Source: Adhaeribacter sp. (GTDB lineage: Bacteria > Bacteroidota > Bacteroidia > Cytophagales > Hymenobacteraceae). From it: DNA of 5,069 bases. The notes beneath the pieces were generated by a model. That model was not told the DNA's origin. It searched no databases and worked only from the letters and a program-made list of their open reading frames with translations. Shown piece by piece: positions 1 through 5,069 of this stretch. The stretch covers positions 1 to 5,069 of the forward strand of contig JAQBNV010000190.1 of NCBI GenBank assembly GCA_028288395.1. Direction: 5' to 3'. The number at the start of each line of letters is the position of its first letter. Within the stretch, counting starts at the first letter, position 1. Made by a program: the position numbers and the translations under genes.

Positions 1-436
1 GACCTTTTTTCTGGGGCAGAAAGCCTTCGAACGTAAAACGTTCGGCACTGAAACCTGATTTGAGGAGGGCCGGCACAAAAGCCGTGGGGCCCGGTAAACA
101 CTCTATCTTAATATTATTACGCAAGCATTCGCGCACGAGTAAAAAACCCGGGTCCGAAATACCGGGCGTGCCGGCATCCGATACCAGAGCCATTTTCTCG
201 CCTTGCGCCAGCCGTTCCACCAGGTGGGCTACGGCTTTGTGCTCGTTGTGCAGGTGGTGGCTATGCATGCGCTTGTCTATGCCCAGGTGTTGGAGCAGCT
301 TGCCGCTGGTGCGCGTATCTTCGGCCAGTACGGTATCTACTTCTTTTAATATCCGGATGGCCCGCAGGGTAATATCCTCCAGGTTGCCGATGGGTGTTGG
401 TACTAAAAATAAACGGGTTTCCTCGTCAGCTGACAT
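1..436 (-). CDS. rsmI: 16S rRNA (cytidine(1402)-2'-O)-methyltransferase RsmI, N-terminal part (cut by window edge)
   Basis: The reverse strand encodes 145 codons from an ATG at 436-434 and runs off the left edge, so the C-terminal half is missing. RsmI uses S-adenosylmethionine to methylate the 2'-OH of C1402 in the ribosomal P-site of 16S rRNA. The visible part follows the family order: LVPTPIGNLEDITLRAI near residues 11-27 (the family's N-terminal signature), EDTRTSGKLL near 39-48, HNEHKAV near 62-68, the SAM-site stretch LVSDAGTPGISDPG near 83-96, and LPGPTAF followed by ERFTFEGFLPQKKG at the end. The start is chosen because the signature begins within about ten residues, as is usual in RsmI. 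No Shine-Dalgarno sequence is visible. It lies 127 bp downstream of the pterin dehydratase gene on the same strand, so co-transcription is possible. Identification is very secure; the full length (family about 230-280 aa) cannot be seen. Confidence 0.96.
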   Translation of the reverse strand, partial: MSADEETRLFLVPTPIGNLEDITLRAIRILKEVDTVLAEDTRTSGKLLQHLGIDKRMHSHHLHNEHKAVAHLVERLAQGEKMALVSDAGTPGISDPGFLLVRECLRNNIKIECLPGPTAFVPALLKSGFSAERFTFEGFLPQKKG

Positions 437-563
437 GGGCCAAAGGTAAATAATTTGGAGATGAGAAAATAATTAGCCGGCACCGGATATTTCTCTAACC
501 AAAGCACACGGTTTTCCAGTTTCGGGTAATTGGCAGCAAAATGCCTTTATTGCTTAAATTGGG
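437..563. other. Intergenic spacer between the pterin dehydratase gene and rsmI
   Basis: This 127-bp spacer separates two minus-strand genes. I see no terminator hairpin and no clear Bacteroidota promoter (TTTG / TAnnTTTG). On the minus strand one frame is open from 546 down to 406, overlapping the start of rsmI by about ten codons in a different frame. It has protein-like composition but no ATG. It could be chance or a relic of a lost gene end; see findings. Confidence 0.5.
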
Positions 564-815
564 TTAAGCCAATAGGTTATAGGAAGCAGCTATTTCGTCG
601 ATGGCAGCGGCTAGTTTGTGATCCCGTATGGTTACGGTATTGCCGGCATCGTGGGTATATAATTCTATGTCTACTTTGTTATATACATTGGCCCACCACG
701 GATGATGATCCAGTTTTTCAGCGGTTGCTGCTACCTCCGTCATAAAAGCGAAGGCCTCTTTAAAATCTTTAAAAGTAAAAGAACGCTTCAGTTTATTATT
801 TTCTTCCTGCCACAT
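564..815 (-). CDS. Pterin-4a-carbinolamine dehydratase (PCD/DCoH family)
   Basis: This is a complete 83-aa protein, slightly shorter than the usual 95-115 aa. The enzyme dehydrates 4a-hydroxytetrahydrobiopterin to quinonoid dihydropterin, recycling the cofactor of aromatic amino acid hydroxylases; some bacterial members may act in other pterin or molybdopterin contexts. The family signature is intact: E33-x3-H37-H38-P39, then Y45, then H55 and D65, with the spacings expected for the active-site pattern. H37, H38 and H55 correspond to the catalytic histidines. The N-terminal segment (FTFKDFKEAFAFMTEVA) matches the first helix of the fold, and the C-terminus matches the final helix (LAAAIDEIA). 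The ATG at 815-813 is preceded by an A/T-rich leader without a Shine-Dalgarno sequence. No phenylalanine hydroxylase gene is visible nearby, so its partner is unknown. The symbol phhB is often used for this family but is not justified without that partner. Confidence 0.93.
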   Translation of the reverse strand: MWQEENNKLKRSFTFKDFKEAFAFMTEVAATAEKLDHHPWWANVYNKVDIELYTHDAGNTVTIRDHKLAAAIDEIAASYNLLA

Positions 816-1082
816 GGTTATATTTTATTTTAAGTTTCCGGTTGGGTAAGTTATAAACGAATATTTAGTTCTACTATTAACCATGGTTTAATTATTCAGT
901 TTTCTTTTAGAGTGGAGAATAAAAGATAGATTAAATTATGAGGTTCAGGTAGCAGAAGAGCAGTTTTAAAGTATCAAACTTTTACTTTTTATACAAAATT
1001 CCGGATTAAGTCGAACCCGCATTTTAGATGGTCGTATAGAAAACCCTTTTAACGGACATTCCTTTAGCTCATTGTGTAAAAT
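816..1082. promoter_or_regulatory. Divergent intergenic region (pterin dehydratase / SDR)
   Basis: These 267 bp separate a minus-strand and a plus-strand gene, so they must hold promoters for both directions. I found no convincing TTTG / TAnnTTTG promoter on either strand. The only symmetric element is the 10-bp palindrome AACCATGGTT at 879-888, which could be an operator or chance. No open frame in the region looks like a gene. The region is labelled regulatory by position rather than by a recognised motif. Confidence 0.4.
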
Positions 1083-1937
1083 ATGGAAAATAAACCAACC
1101 TCCGCGCCCGATCAGCACCAGGCCGAGCAGCCAGGTAAAGAGCATAAAATGAACCCCGAACCCGAAATTATCCGGGATTCCTACAAAGGAAGCGACAAAT
1201 TAAAAGGCAAAGTGGCGCTGATTACAGGGGGCGATAGTGGCATTGGGCGGGCCGTAGCCGTGCATTTTGCCCGCGAAGGTGCCGACGTAGCCATCGTATA
1301 CCTGAACGAGGACCAGGATGCCCGCGATACCAAAGCCCTGATCGAAGCCGAAGGCCGCAAATGTTTGCTGCTGCCCGGTGACTTGCGCGACGAGCAATTC
1401 TGTAAAAAACTAGTCGAAGTAGCCGTGCAGGAACTGGGCGGGTTAAATATTCTGGTTAACAACGCCGCCGAACAACACGAAAAAGATAACCTGGAAGAAA
1501 TAACCGGTGAGCAACTCGAAAAAACTTTCCGTACAAATATTTTTTCTTTCTTTTTTGTAACGCAGGCCGCTTTAAAACACCTGCAAAAAGGCGATGCTAT
1601 TGTTAATTCTACTTCGGTAACCTCTTTCCGGGGCAGCAGCCACCTGATCGATTATTCAGCGACAAAAGGGGCTATTACTACTTTTACCCGCTCTTTGTCG
1701 CAGAACCTGGCCGGGAAAGGCATCCGGGTAAATGGCGTAGCGCCCGGCCCTATCTGGACACCCCTTATCCCTGCTACCCTTAGCAACGTAGAAGATTTTG
1801 GCAAGAATACCCCCCTGGGCCGTATGGGACAACCGTCTGAAGTAGCGCCGGCATATGTTTTTCTGGCTAGTGCCGATGCTTCTTATATTACCGGACAAAT
1901 TATTCACGTAAACGGTGGCGAAATGGTAGCCGGCTAA
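1083..1937 (+). CDS. SDR-family NAD(P)-dependent oxidoreductase, general stress protein 39 / YghA type
   Basis: This 284-aa classical short-chain dehydrogenase/reductase has the usual length for its subgroup, which carries about 40 extra N-terminal residues. The Rossmann cofactor motif TGGDSGIG is at residues 48-55, the NNAA motif at 126-129, the active-site Asn at N152, and the catalytic Ser, Tyr and Lys at S178, Y191 and K195 (YSATK). The PGP turn at 221-223 is followed by the threonine at 226, and the C-terminal segment ITGQIIHVNGG is typical. The N-terminal stretch QHQAEQPGKEHKMNPEPE resembles the leader of Bacillus GSP39/YhxC/YhdF-like and E. coli YghA-like enzymes, which supports the first ATG over M23. 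Members reduce aldehydes or oxidise alcohols; the substrate here cannot be told. No Shine-Dalgarno sequence is seen. The gene is followed at 109 bp by two small same-strand genes and may share their terminator. Confidence 0.94.
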   Translation: MENKPTSAPDQHQAEQPGKEHKMNPEPEIIRDSYKGSDKLKGKVALITGGDSGIGRAVAVHFAREGADVAIVYLNEDQDARDTKALIEAEGRKCLLLPGDLRDEQFCKKLVEVAVQELGGLNILVNNAAEQHEKDNLEEITGEQLEKTFRTNIFSFFFVTQAALKHLQKGDAIVNSTSVTSFRGSSHLIDYSATKGAITTFTRSLSQNLAGKGIRVNGVAPGPIWTPLIPATLSNVEDFGKNTPLGRMGQPSEVAPAYVFLASADASYITGQIIHVNGGEMVAG

Positions 1938-2046
1938 AAAATATAAACCCGGAGGCAGCAAAAGGAGTACAAAACAGATACTTCTATTCCGGGATAATTA
2001 AAATTTTTTAAACACTTACATTATTAACTTACTAACTATTTAAGAT
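1938..2046 (+). promoter_or_regulatory. Spacer and A/T-rich leader upstream of the acidic-protein gene
   Basis: This 109-bp gap lies between the SDR stop and the next ATG. It contains two purine-rich Shine-Dalgarno-like words (GGAGG at 1951 and AAGGAG near 1972) with no start codon or open frame behind them. The inverted words CCCGGA (1948-1953) and TCCGGG (1988-1993) enclose a 34-nt loop and are followed by an A/T-rich stretch. This is too weak to call a terminator. The last 45 bases are strongly A/T-rich, as is common before Bacteroidota start codons. Whether a promoter lies here is undecided. Confidence 0.3.
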
Positions 2047-2511
2047 ATGGCATCAGTAAAAAATAACGAAAGACCTGTAAGGTTTATTGAAAGTAACACC
2101 GACTTCGAAGAAATGCAGGCCGGGCACATTATTCCGGGTGCTGACCCTCCGAAAAATGACCACGCCCGGGGTGGTTTTGGTGACCGCGACGGCCGCAATG
2201 GTTTTGGTACTGATACTGGTGATGGCGCTACTGCTATTTCTATCAACGAAGATACCGAGGACCCTAATGTGCACACTGATGGCTTGCCGATAAGCTCGCA
2301 GCTAAATAGCAAAACCACTGTAAAGAGTAAACTGGGCGGCGAAGAGGAAGATGACCTGGATGCCGATGATGACCTGGATGAGGTAGACATAGATGATATC
2401 AGCGACGACGATCTGGATGATGCTGATTTAGACGACACTGATTTTGATGACGATCTGGATGATGATTTGGATCTGGATGAAGATTTGGACGAAAATGATG
2501 ATGATTTATAA
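2047..2511 (+). CDS. Hypothetical hydrophilic protein with Asp-rich C-terminal tail
   Basis: I do not recognise this 154-aa protein. It has three visible parts. Residues 1-40 are mixed polar sequence with the only notable hydrophobic stretch (MQAGHIIPGADPP, 23-35). Residues 41-60 are Gly/Asp-rich (GGFGDRDGRNGFG and on). From residue 99 to the end, 38 of 56 residues are acidic (32 Asp, 6 Glu), none are basic, and single Leu/Ile/Val/Phe residues recur every two to four positions in a D-D-L-D pattern. There is no signal peptide or membrane segment, so it is presumably cytoplasmic and largely disordered. The tail suggests binding of cations or of basic partners, but this is inference. The ATG at 2047 follows an A/T-rich leader without a Shine-Dalgarno sequence. 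A small gene follows 26 bp after the stop and is probably co-transcribed. A long serine-rich open frame on the opposite strand is an artefact of the GAT/GAC repeats. Confidence 0.82.
   Translation: MASVKNNERPVRFIESNTDFEEMQAGHIIPGADPPKNDHARGGFGDRDGRNGFGTDTGDGATAISINEDTEDPNVHTDGLPISSQLNSKTTVKSKLGGEEEDDLDADDDLDEVDIDDISDDDLDDADLDDTDFDDDLDDDLDLDEDLDENDDDL
2346..2508 (+). repeat. Low-complexity GAT/GAC tract encoding the acidic tail
   Basis: The DNA coding for the acidic tail is an imperfect array of Asp codons (GAT and GAC mixed) interrupted by CTG, TTG or TTT codons; short words such as GATCTGGATGA recur. It is not an exact tandem repeat, but such DNA can change length by slippage, so tail length may vary among related strains. 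Confidence 0.6.
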
Positions 2512-2522
2512 GTTAATAATGG

Positions 2523-2528
2523 AAGGAG
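2523..2528 (+). promoter_or_regulatory. Shine-Dalgarno sequence AAGGAG
   Basis: AAGGAG lies nine bases before the ATG at 2538. It stands out because the other genes in the window lack a clear Shine-Dalgarno sequence, and it fixes the start of the small downstream gene. The start of that gene therefore does not depend on A-rich leader initiation. Confidence 0.75.
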
Positions 2529-2537
2529 AAACAAGAT

Positions 2538-2732
2538 ATGCCTTATAAAAGCAATTCAACGAACAAACAATCGAAAGAGAATACCGGCGACCCATCTGGC
2601 CAGGGTCAAAGCAAAGCCGGGTTTAAACCCGTTAACCCCGATAGCGAAAGCGAGGAGTTTGAAAGATTGCGGGCCGAATATACCGATGATATAGGAGCCC
2701 ACTATCGATACCAAAAGAGGCAGCCATCCTAA
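2538..2732 (+). CDS. Small hypothetical hydrophilic protein (64 aa)
   Basis: I do not recognise this 64-aa protein. It is very polar, with ten Lys/Arg and ten Asp/Glu residues, so close to neutral overall. Residues 1-35 are rich in Ser, Asn, Gln, Gly and Lys and look disordered. Residues 36-52 (SESEEFERLRAEYTDD) could form a charged amphipathic helix. The end is basic and aromatic (HYRYQKRQ). There is no signal peptide or membrane segment. Reality as a gene is supported by the Shine-Dalgarno sequence nine bases before the ATG, the 26-bp distance from the preceding acidic-protein gene, and the terminator about 60 bp after the stop. Its charge pattern would allow the basic ends to contact the acidic tail of its neighbour, but nothing in the sequence proves an interaction. 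Confidence 0.75.
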   Translation: MPYKSNSTNKQSKENTGDPSGQGQSKAGFKPVNPDSESEEFERLRAEYTDDIGAHYRYQKRQPS

Positions 2733-2794
2733 CCGGAATACGAATAAGCCCAGTATTGATAAACCACCGTACAGCTAAAGTATAGCCTTTGTTA

Positions 2795-2844
2795 AAGCAT
2801 AAAAAAAGCTCCTGCCCATATTGGCAGGAGCTTTTTTTATGCTT
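2795..2844 (+). terminator. Rho-independent terminator, perfect 22-bp stem, symmetric
   Basis: The arms at 2795-2816 and 2823-2844 are perfectly complementary over 22 bp with a 6-nt loop. The inner part of the stem is GC-rich (GCTCCTGCC with GGCAGGAGC), flanked by A7 on the left and T7 on the right. This is a classic intrinsic terminator placed about 60 bp after the small hydrophilic-protein gene. Because the A and T tracts are mirrored it could also stop transcription coming from the right on the other strand, although no minus-strand gene is visible there. Confidence 0.92.
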
Positions 2845-3311
2845 ACTCCGGAAGTTTCTGATAAAAATGCTGTATAAAAATACCCTGAATTTTAAATTGA
2901 TGAAAAGTAATAATTTGAAAAGTTACATTATGAAGTTTGTGGTATTTGAATTGCGTAATAGTAAAACTGTATAATATTATATATAATGCTAAGGTTAAGA
3001 TCCGGGAGAATTTTTAGCTAAGTAAATTTGTTGTTTTTTTAGTATTTGGTTAATTTGATTGCATATGTCTGTTGGTGCTGGTATTTGGGTGCAATTATTG
3101 TATATTATTTATATATAAATTATACCTAAATTAATAAAATTATATTTTTTTAAATATTTTGTTATAAGTCTTATTGGTTCTTGATTAATAAAATTATATT
3201 GCGTGCATAAATCCTGTTTATATGAATAGTAATAAAATAATGTTTGGATTCAGGAAGTGTTTGAGGTAAAGAATAAAATAAAAACAAAGCAAAAAGTAAA
3301 AGCAAAGGTGT
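2845..3311. promoter_or_regulatory. Long AT-rich gene-free region upstream of the secreted repeat protein
   Basis: These 467 bp contain no believable gene; the open frames are short and of AT-driven composition. It must carry the promoter and leader of the gene starting at 3312. TAAATTTG at 3023-3030 fits the Bacteroidota -7 consensus TAnnTTTG, but I see no good -33 TTTG at the right distance. Other marks are a 17-bp direct repeat (3130-3146 and 3184-3200), a 14-bp AT palindrome (3107-3120), and an A-rich stretch from about 3270 to 3303 just before the start codon, of the kind that helps translation initiation in this phylum. Confidence 0.5.
3130..3200 (+). repeat. 17-bp AT-rich direct repeat pair
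   Basis: The word ATTAATAAAATTATATT occurs at 3130-3146 and again at 3184-3200, a 54-bp offset. In such AT-rich DNA a 17-bp match may be partly compositional, but it is the longest exact repeat I noticed in this gap. It could be a paired protein-binding site or chance. Confidence 0.4.
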
Positions 3312-5069
3312 ATGAAAAAAAAATTACAATTAATTAAAGGCCATACCAAAAGCCTGCTCCTGTGGGGATTGCTGGTGCTGCTAAATTTCAACCTGTCTGA
3401 TGCGTTCGGGCAGGCAACGCTACCAACCGGCCACCAAGGGCAATGGGCTAACATGGCTAAAACCGGCTGGACGCAAAGTGGCTTAGGTGCGGACGCAACC
3501 TCCGAATTAGGTGGTTCTCCTACTGGAACTAATTCAACTAATTTTGATACCGGTGGCGCCAGCGGTATTGGTGGCGATAATATTATTATTAATTTTAGCG
3601 GGATGCCTGGCGCACTTACCTATTATGCGAGTATAAAAGGTACCCTGGATAAAACCTTTAACGGAACTTTTGTAGTAGAGGAGTCCGTTGATGGTATTTC
3701 TTATAGTATCTTAAGAACGATTACCACCGACTTAAATAGAGCCGGCCAACTGGGTGCTCCTACGACTGGAACCTTGTATACAGATAATCCAAATGCTACT
3801 TCCCGGTACATTCGGTTTAGATATCAGGCGAAGCCGGGCACGCATACTGTGCAATTAGATGCCATTCAGATAGCGGCCAACAATGGTCCGGAAATAAATG
3901 TAAAACAAGGAACTGTTGATTATCTTATCGGTAGCACCTATACGTTTGCCACGCAGAATGTTAAAACCACTAGTAGTCCTATAAGTTTTACTATTCAGAA
4001 CACCGGTACTTTAAACTTGGATCTAAATGGTTCTCCTATAATTGCTATTTCAGGTACTAATGCAAATGAATTTTCTGTAAATCATATTACAACATCTTCA
4101 TCAGTAGTAGCGGGTGGCAATACCACTTTTTCTGTTTCTTTTGCACCTACTAGCTTCGGTAATAAAACTGCAATCTTAACCATTTTAAATAATGACTCCA
4201 ATGAAGGTGTGTATACTATTAATTTAGGGGGAGGGGCAAATATTTTGGCTCCCACTATCAGTGGTATTGCCCCTGCTTCGGGTCAGACAGGAAGCTCGGT
4301 TGTTATTTCCGGTTCAAATTTAATAAATACTACCAGTGTAACTTTTAACGGAACAACGGCTAGTTTTGTAATAGATAATGATGGGCAAATAACCGCTACA
4401 GTTCCATCGGGTGCTACCACCGGTTTGGTTGCAGTGGCAAATCAAACGGCTACGGCTAACGGACCAACTTATACGGTAATTTTACAACCCGTCCCTACTA
4501 TTACTGGTTTTACCCCGGCCAGCGGGCCTATTGGCGAAACCGTTACCATTACGGGTACAGATTTTACAGGTGCAACCAGCGTAAGATTTAATTCAGTGGC
4601 AGCGGCTTATACTGTGAGTAATAGCGGCCAAATTATCGCTACTGTGCCAGCTAGTGCTACTACGGGTCCTATAACCATAACTACTTCGGGCGGGACGGTT
4701 AGCAGTACCACTAATTTTACTGTTTTGCTGCTTCCGGAGATTACGGGTATTTCTCCTGATTTTGGTTTGGTTGGTGAAATCATAACTATCACAGGCGTTA
4801 ATTTTACGGGTGCTACTGATGTAAGCTTTAATGGGGTTAGTGCGGCTTATGTTGTAAACACGGACGGAGAAATTATTGCCGAAGTTCCGGCAGGAGCTAC
4901 CACCGGTCCGATTTCCGTTACTACTTCCGGTGGTACGGCTAACAGTGCAACCTTTACCATAATAGTGTCGGCACCACATATATCGGCTATAACTCCTGTG
5001 TCCAGTCCGGTTGGTGAAATCATAACTATCACAGGCGTTAATTTTACGGGTGCTACTGATGTAAGCTTT
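3312..5069 (+). CDS. Large secreted protein with choice-of-anchor-D-like domain and IPT/TIG repeats (C-terminus beyond window)
   Basis: The frame is open for 586 codons to the window edge, so the protein is incomplete. Residues 1-35 form a Sec signal peptide: MKKK, a hydrophobic core (LLLWGLLVLLNFNL), and a likely cleavage site near AFGQA. Residues 40-190 look like a Bacteroidota beta-sandwich, ending in SRYIRFRY and VQLDAIQI, often found in secreted proteins. Residues 193-309 resemble a choice-of-anchor-D (ASPM/HYDIN-like) Ig domain, with FTIQNTGTLNL and FSVSFAPTSFGNKTAILTI. IPT/TIG Ig-like repeats follow from 313, 394, 474 and 554, each opening with PxIxxxxPxxxxxGxxVxIxG or a close variant. 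The product is probably a surface or secreted adhesin-type protein, and a C-terminal sorting signal (type IX secretion) is expected but not visible. No catalytic domain is seen. The start has an A-rich leader and a weak AAAGG at 3304-3308. Confidence 0.9.
   Translation, partial: MKKKLQLIKGHTKSLLLWGLLVLLNFNLSDAFGQATLPTGHQGQWANMAKTGWTQSGLGADATSELGGSPTGTNSTNFDTGGASGIGGDNIIINFSGMPGALTYYASIKGTLDKTFNGTFVVEESVDGISYSILRTITTDLNRAGQLGAPTTGTLYTDNPNATSRYIRFRYQAKPGTHTVQLDAIQIAANNGPEINVKQGTVDYLIGSTYTFATQNVKTTSSPISFTIQNTGTLNLDLNGSPIIAISGTNANEFSVNHITTSSSVVAGGNTTFSVSFAPTSFGNKTAILTILNNDSNEGVYTINLGGGANILAPTISGIAPASGQTGSSVVISGSNLINTTSVTFNGTTASFVIDNDGQITATVPSGATTGLVAVANQTATANGPTYTVILQPVPTITGFTPASGPIGETVTITGTDFTGATSVRFNSVAAAYTVSNSGQIIATVPASATTGPITITTSGGTVSSTTNFTVLLLPEITGISPDFGLVGEIITITGVNFTGATDVSFNGVSAAYVVNTDGEIIAEVPAGATTGPISVTTSGGTANSATFTIIVSAPHISAITPVSSPVGEIITITGVNFTGATDVSF
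4248..5069 (+). repeat. Tandem IPT/TIG-coding repeat array (three full units plus a partial fourth)
   Basis: Units begin at 4248, 4491, 4731 and 4971, giving periods of 243, 240 and 240 bp (81, 80 and 80 aa). Unit 1 is the most diverged. Units 2 to 4 share the block GExxTITGxxFTGATxVxF, and units 2 and 3 also share VPAxATTGPIxxTTSGGT. The array continues past the window edge. Long serine/threonine-rich open frames on the opposite strand here are shadows of the repeats. Confidence 0.9.
4769..5069 (+). repeat. 61-bp exact duplication within TIG units 3 and 4
   Basis: Bases 4769-4829 and 5009-5069 are identical at all 61 positions, an offset of exactly 240 bp. The match starts sharply, since the bases just upstream of the two copies differ strongly, and it reaches the window edge, so its true length is unknown. 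By hand count the corresponding part of unit 2 (4529-4589) differs from this sequence at about 21 of 61 positions. Confidence 0.95.

Noticed and set aside
60..449. Plus-strand open frame of 129 codons
   Set aside because: It lies antisense to rsmI, whose minus-strand protein matches all family motifs; the plus-strand product is Ser/Arg-rich and shadow-like.
530..745. Plus-strand open frame of 71 codons
   Set aside because: It is antisense to the pterin dehydratase gene, which has an intact active-site signature.
1181..1961. Three minus-strand open frames across the SDR gene
   Set aside because: They overlap a complete SDR with all catalytic residues, and none resembles a protein family.
1948..1993. 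Possible terminator after the SDR gene (CCCGGA / TCCGGG)
   Set aside because: The stem is only 6 bp with a 34-nt loop and no proper T-tract directly after it.
2040..2534. Minus-strand 164-codon Ser-rich open frame
   Set aside because: Its poly-Ser/Arg/Lys content is the complement of the GAT/GAC codons of the acidic tail. The plus frame has a sensible start and is followed by a Shine-Dalgarno-led gene.
2789..2974. Plus-strand 61-codon open frame
   Set aside because: It runs straight through the terminator hairpin into AT-rich DNA, has no ribosome-binding site, and its composition follows base content.
3023..3030. TAAATTTG as a promoter -7 element
   Set aside because: It matches TAnnTTTG, but there is no -33 TTTG/TTG at the expected distance and the region is AT-rich, so chance matches are likely. 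It is kept only as a remark in the gap entry.
3218..3454. Minus-strand 78-codon open frame
   Set aside because: It is antisense to the signal-peptide region of the secreted protein, and its C-terminal half is AT-driven Phe/Tyr/Leu sequence. It is not a believable membrane protein gene.
4593..5032. Minus-strand open frames within the TIG array
   Set aside because: They recur with the repeat period and are shadows of the repeated plus-strand coding sequence.

Overview
The window looks like chromosomal DNA of a Bacteroidota bacterium, probably from the Cytophagales (Hymenobacteraceae-like). This rests on the AT-rich intergenic DNA, start codons that mostly lack a Shine-Dalgarno sequence and follow A-rich leaders, and a large exported protein built from a Bacteroidota-style beta-sandwich, a choice-of-anchor-D-like domain and IPT/TIG repeats. 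The lineage is inferred from style and protein families; there is no rRNA or other marker gene to confirm it.

Layout. (1) Bases 1-815, minus strand: the N-terminal part of rsmI (16S rRNA 2'-O-ribose methyltransferase), cut by the left window edge, preceded by a complete pterin-4a-carbinolamine dehydratase gene. (2) 816-1082: a divergent intergenic region. (3) 1083-2732, plus strand: an SDR oxidoreductase of the general-stress-protein-39/YghA type with an N-terminal extension, then two unrecognised small hydrophilic proteins. The first has an extremely Asp-rich tail. The second begins 26 bp later behind a clear Shine-Dalgarno sequence. (4) 2795-2844: a perfect 22-bp-stem hairpin with A7/T7 tracts, a strong and symmetric terminator closing this block. 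(5) 2845-3311: a very AT-rich gene-free region. (6) 3312 to the right edge, plus strand: the first 586 codons of a large secreted repeat protein, open at the window end.

How the genes fit together. The left pair are housekeeping functions (ribosome modification and pterin recycling) and may be co-transcribed. The SDR and the two hydrophilic proteins share a strand and end at one terminator. The SDR subfamily includes stress-induced members, and both small proteins are glycine-containing, highly polar and probably disordered, so a stress-protection cluster is a reasonable but unproven reading. The exported protein is probably a surface or secreted adhesin-type protein. Its TIG array is being homogenised or expanded: 61 bp are repeated exactly at a 240-bp offset, up to the window edge.

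No CRISPR array, tRNA, rRNA, insertion sequence or phage gene was seen. The least explained items are the acidic-tail protein with its small partner, and the TIG array.
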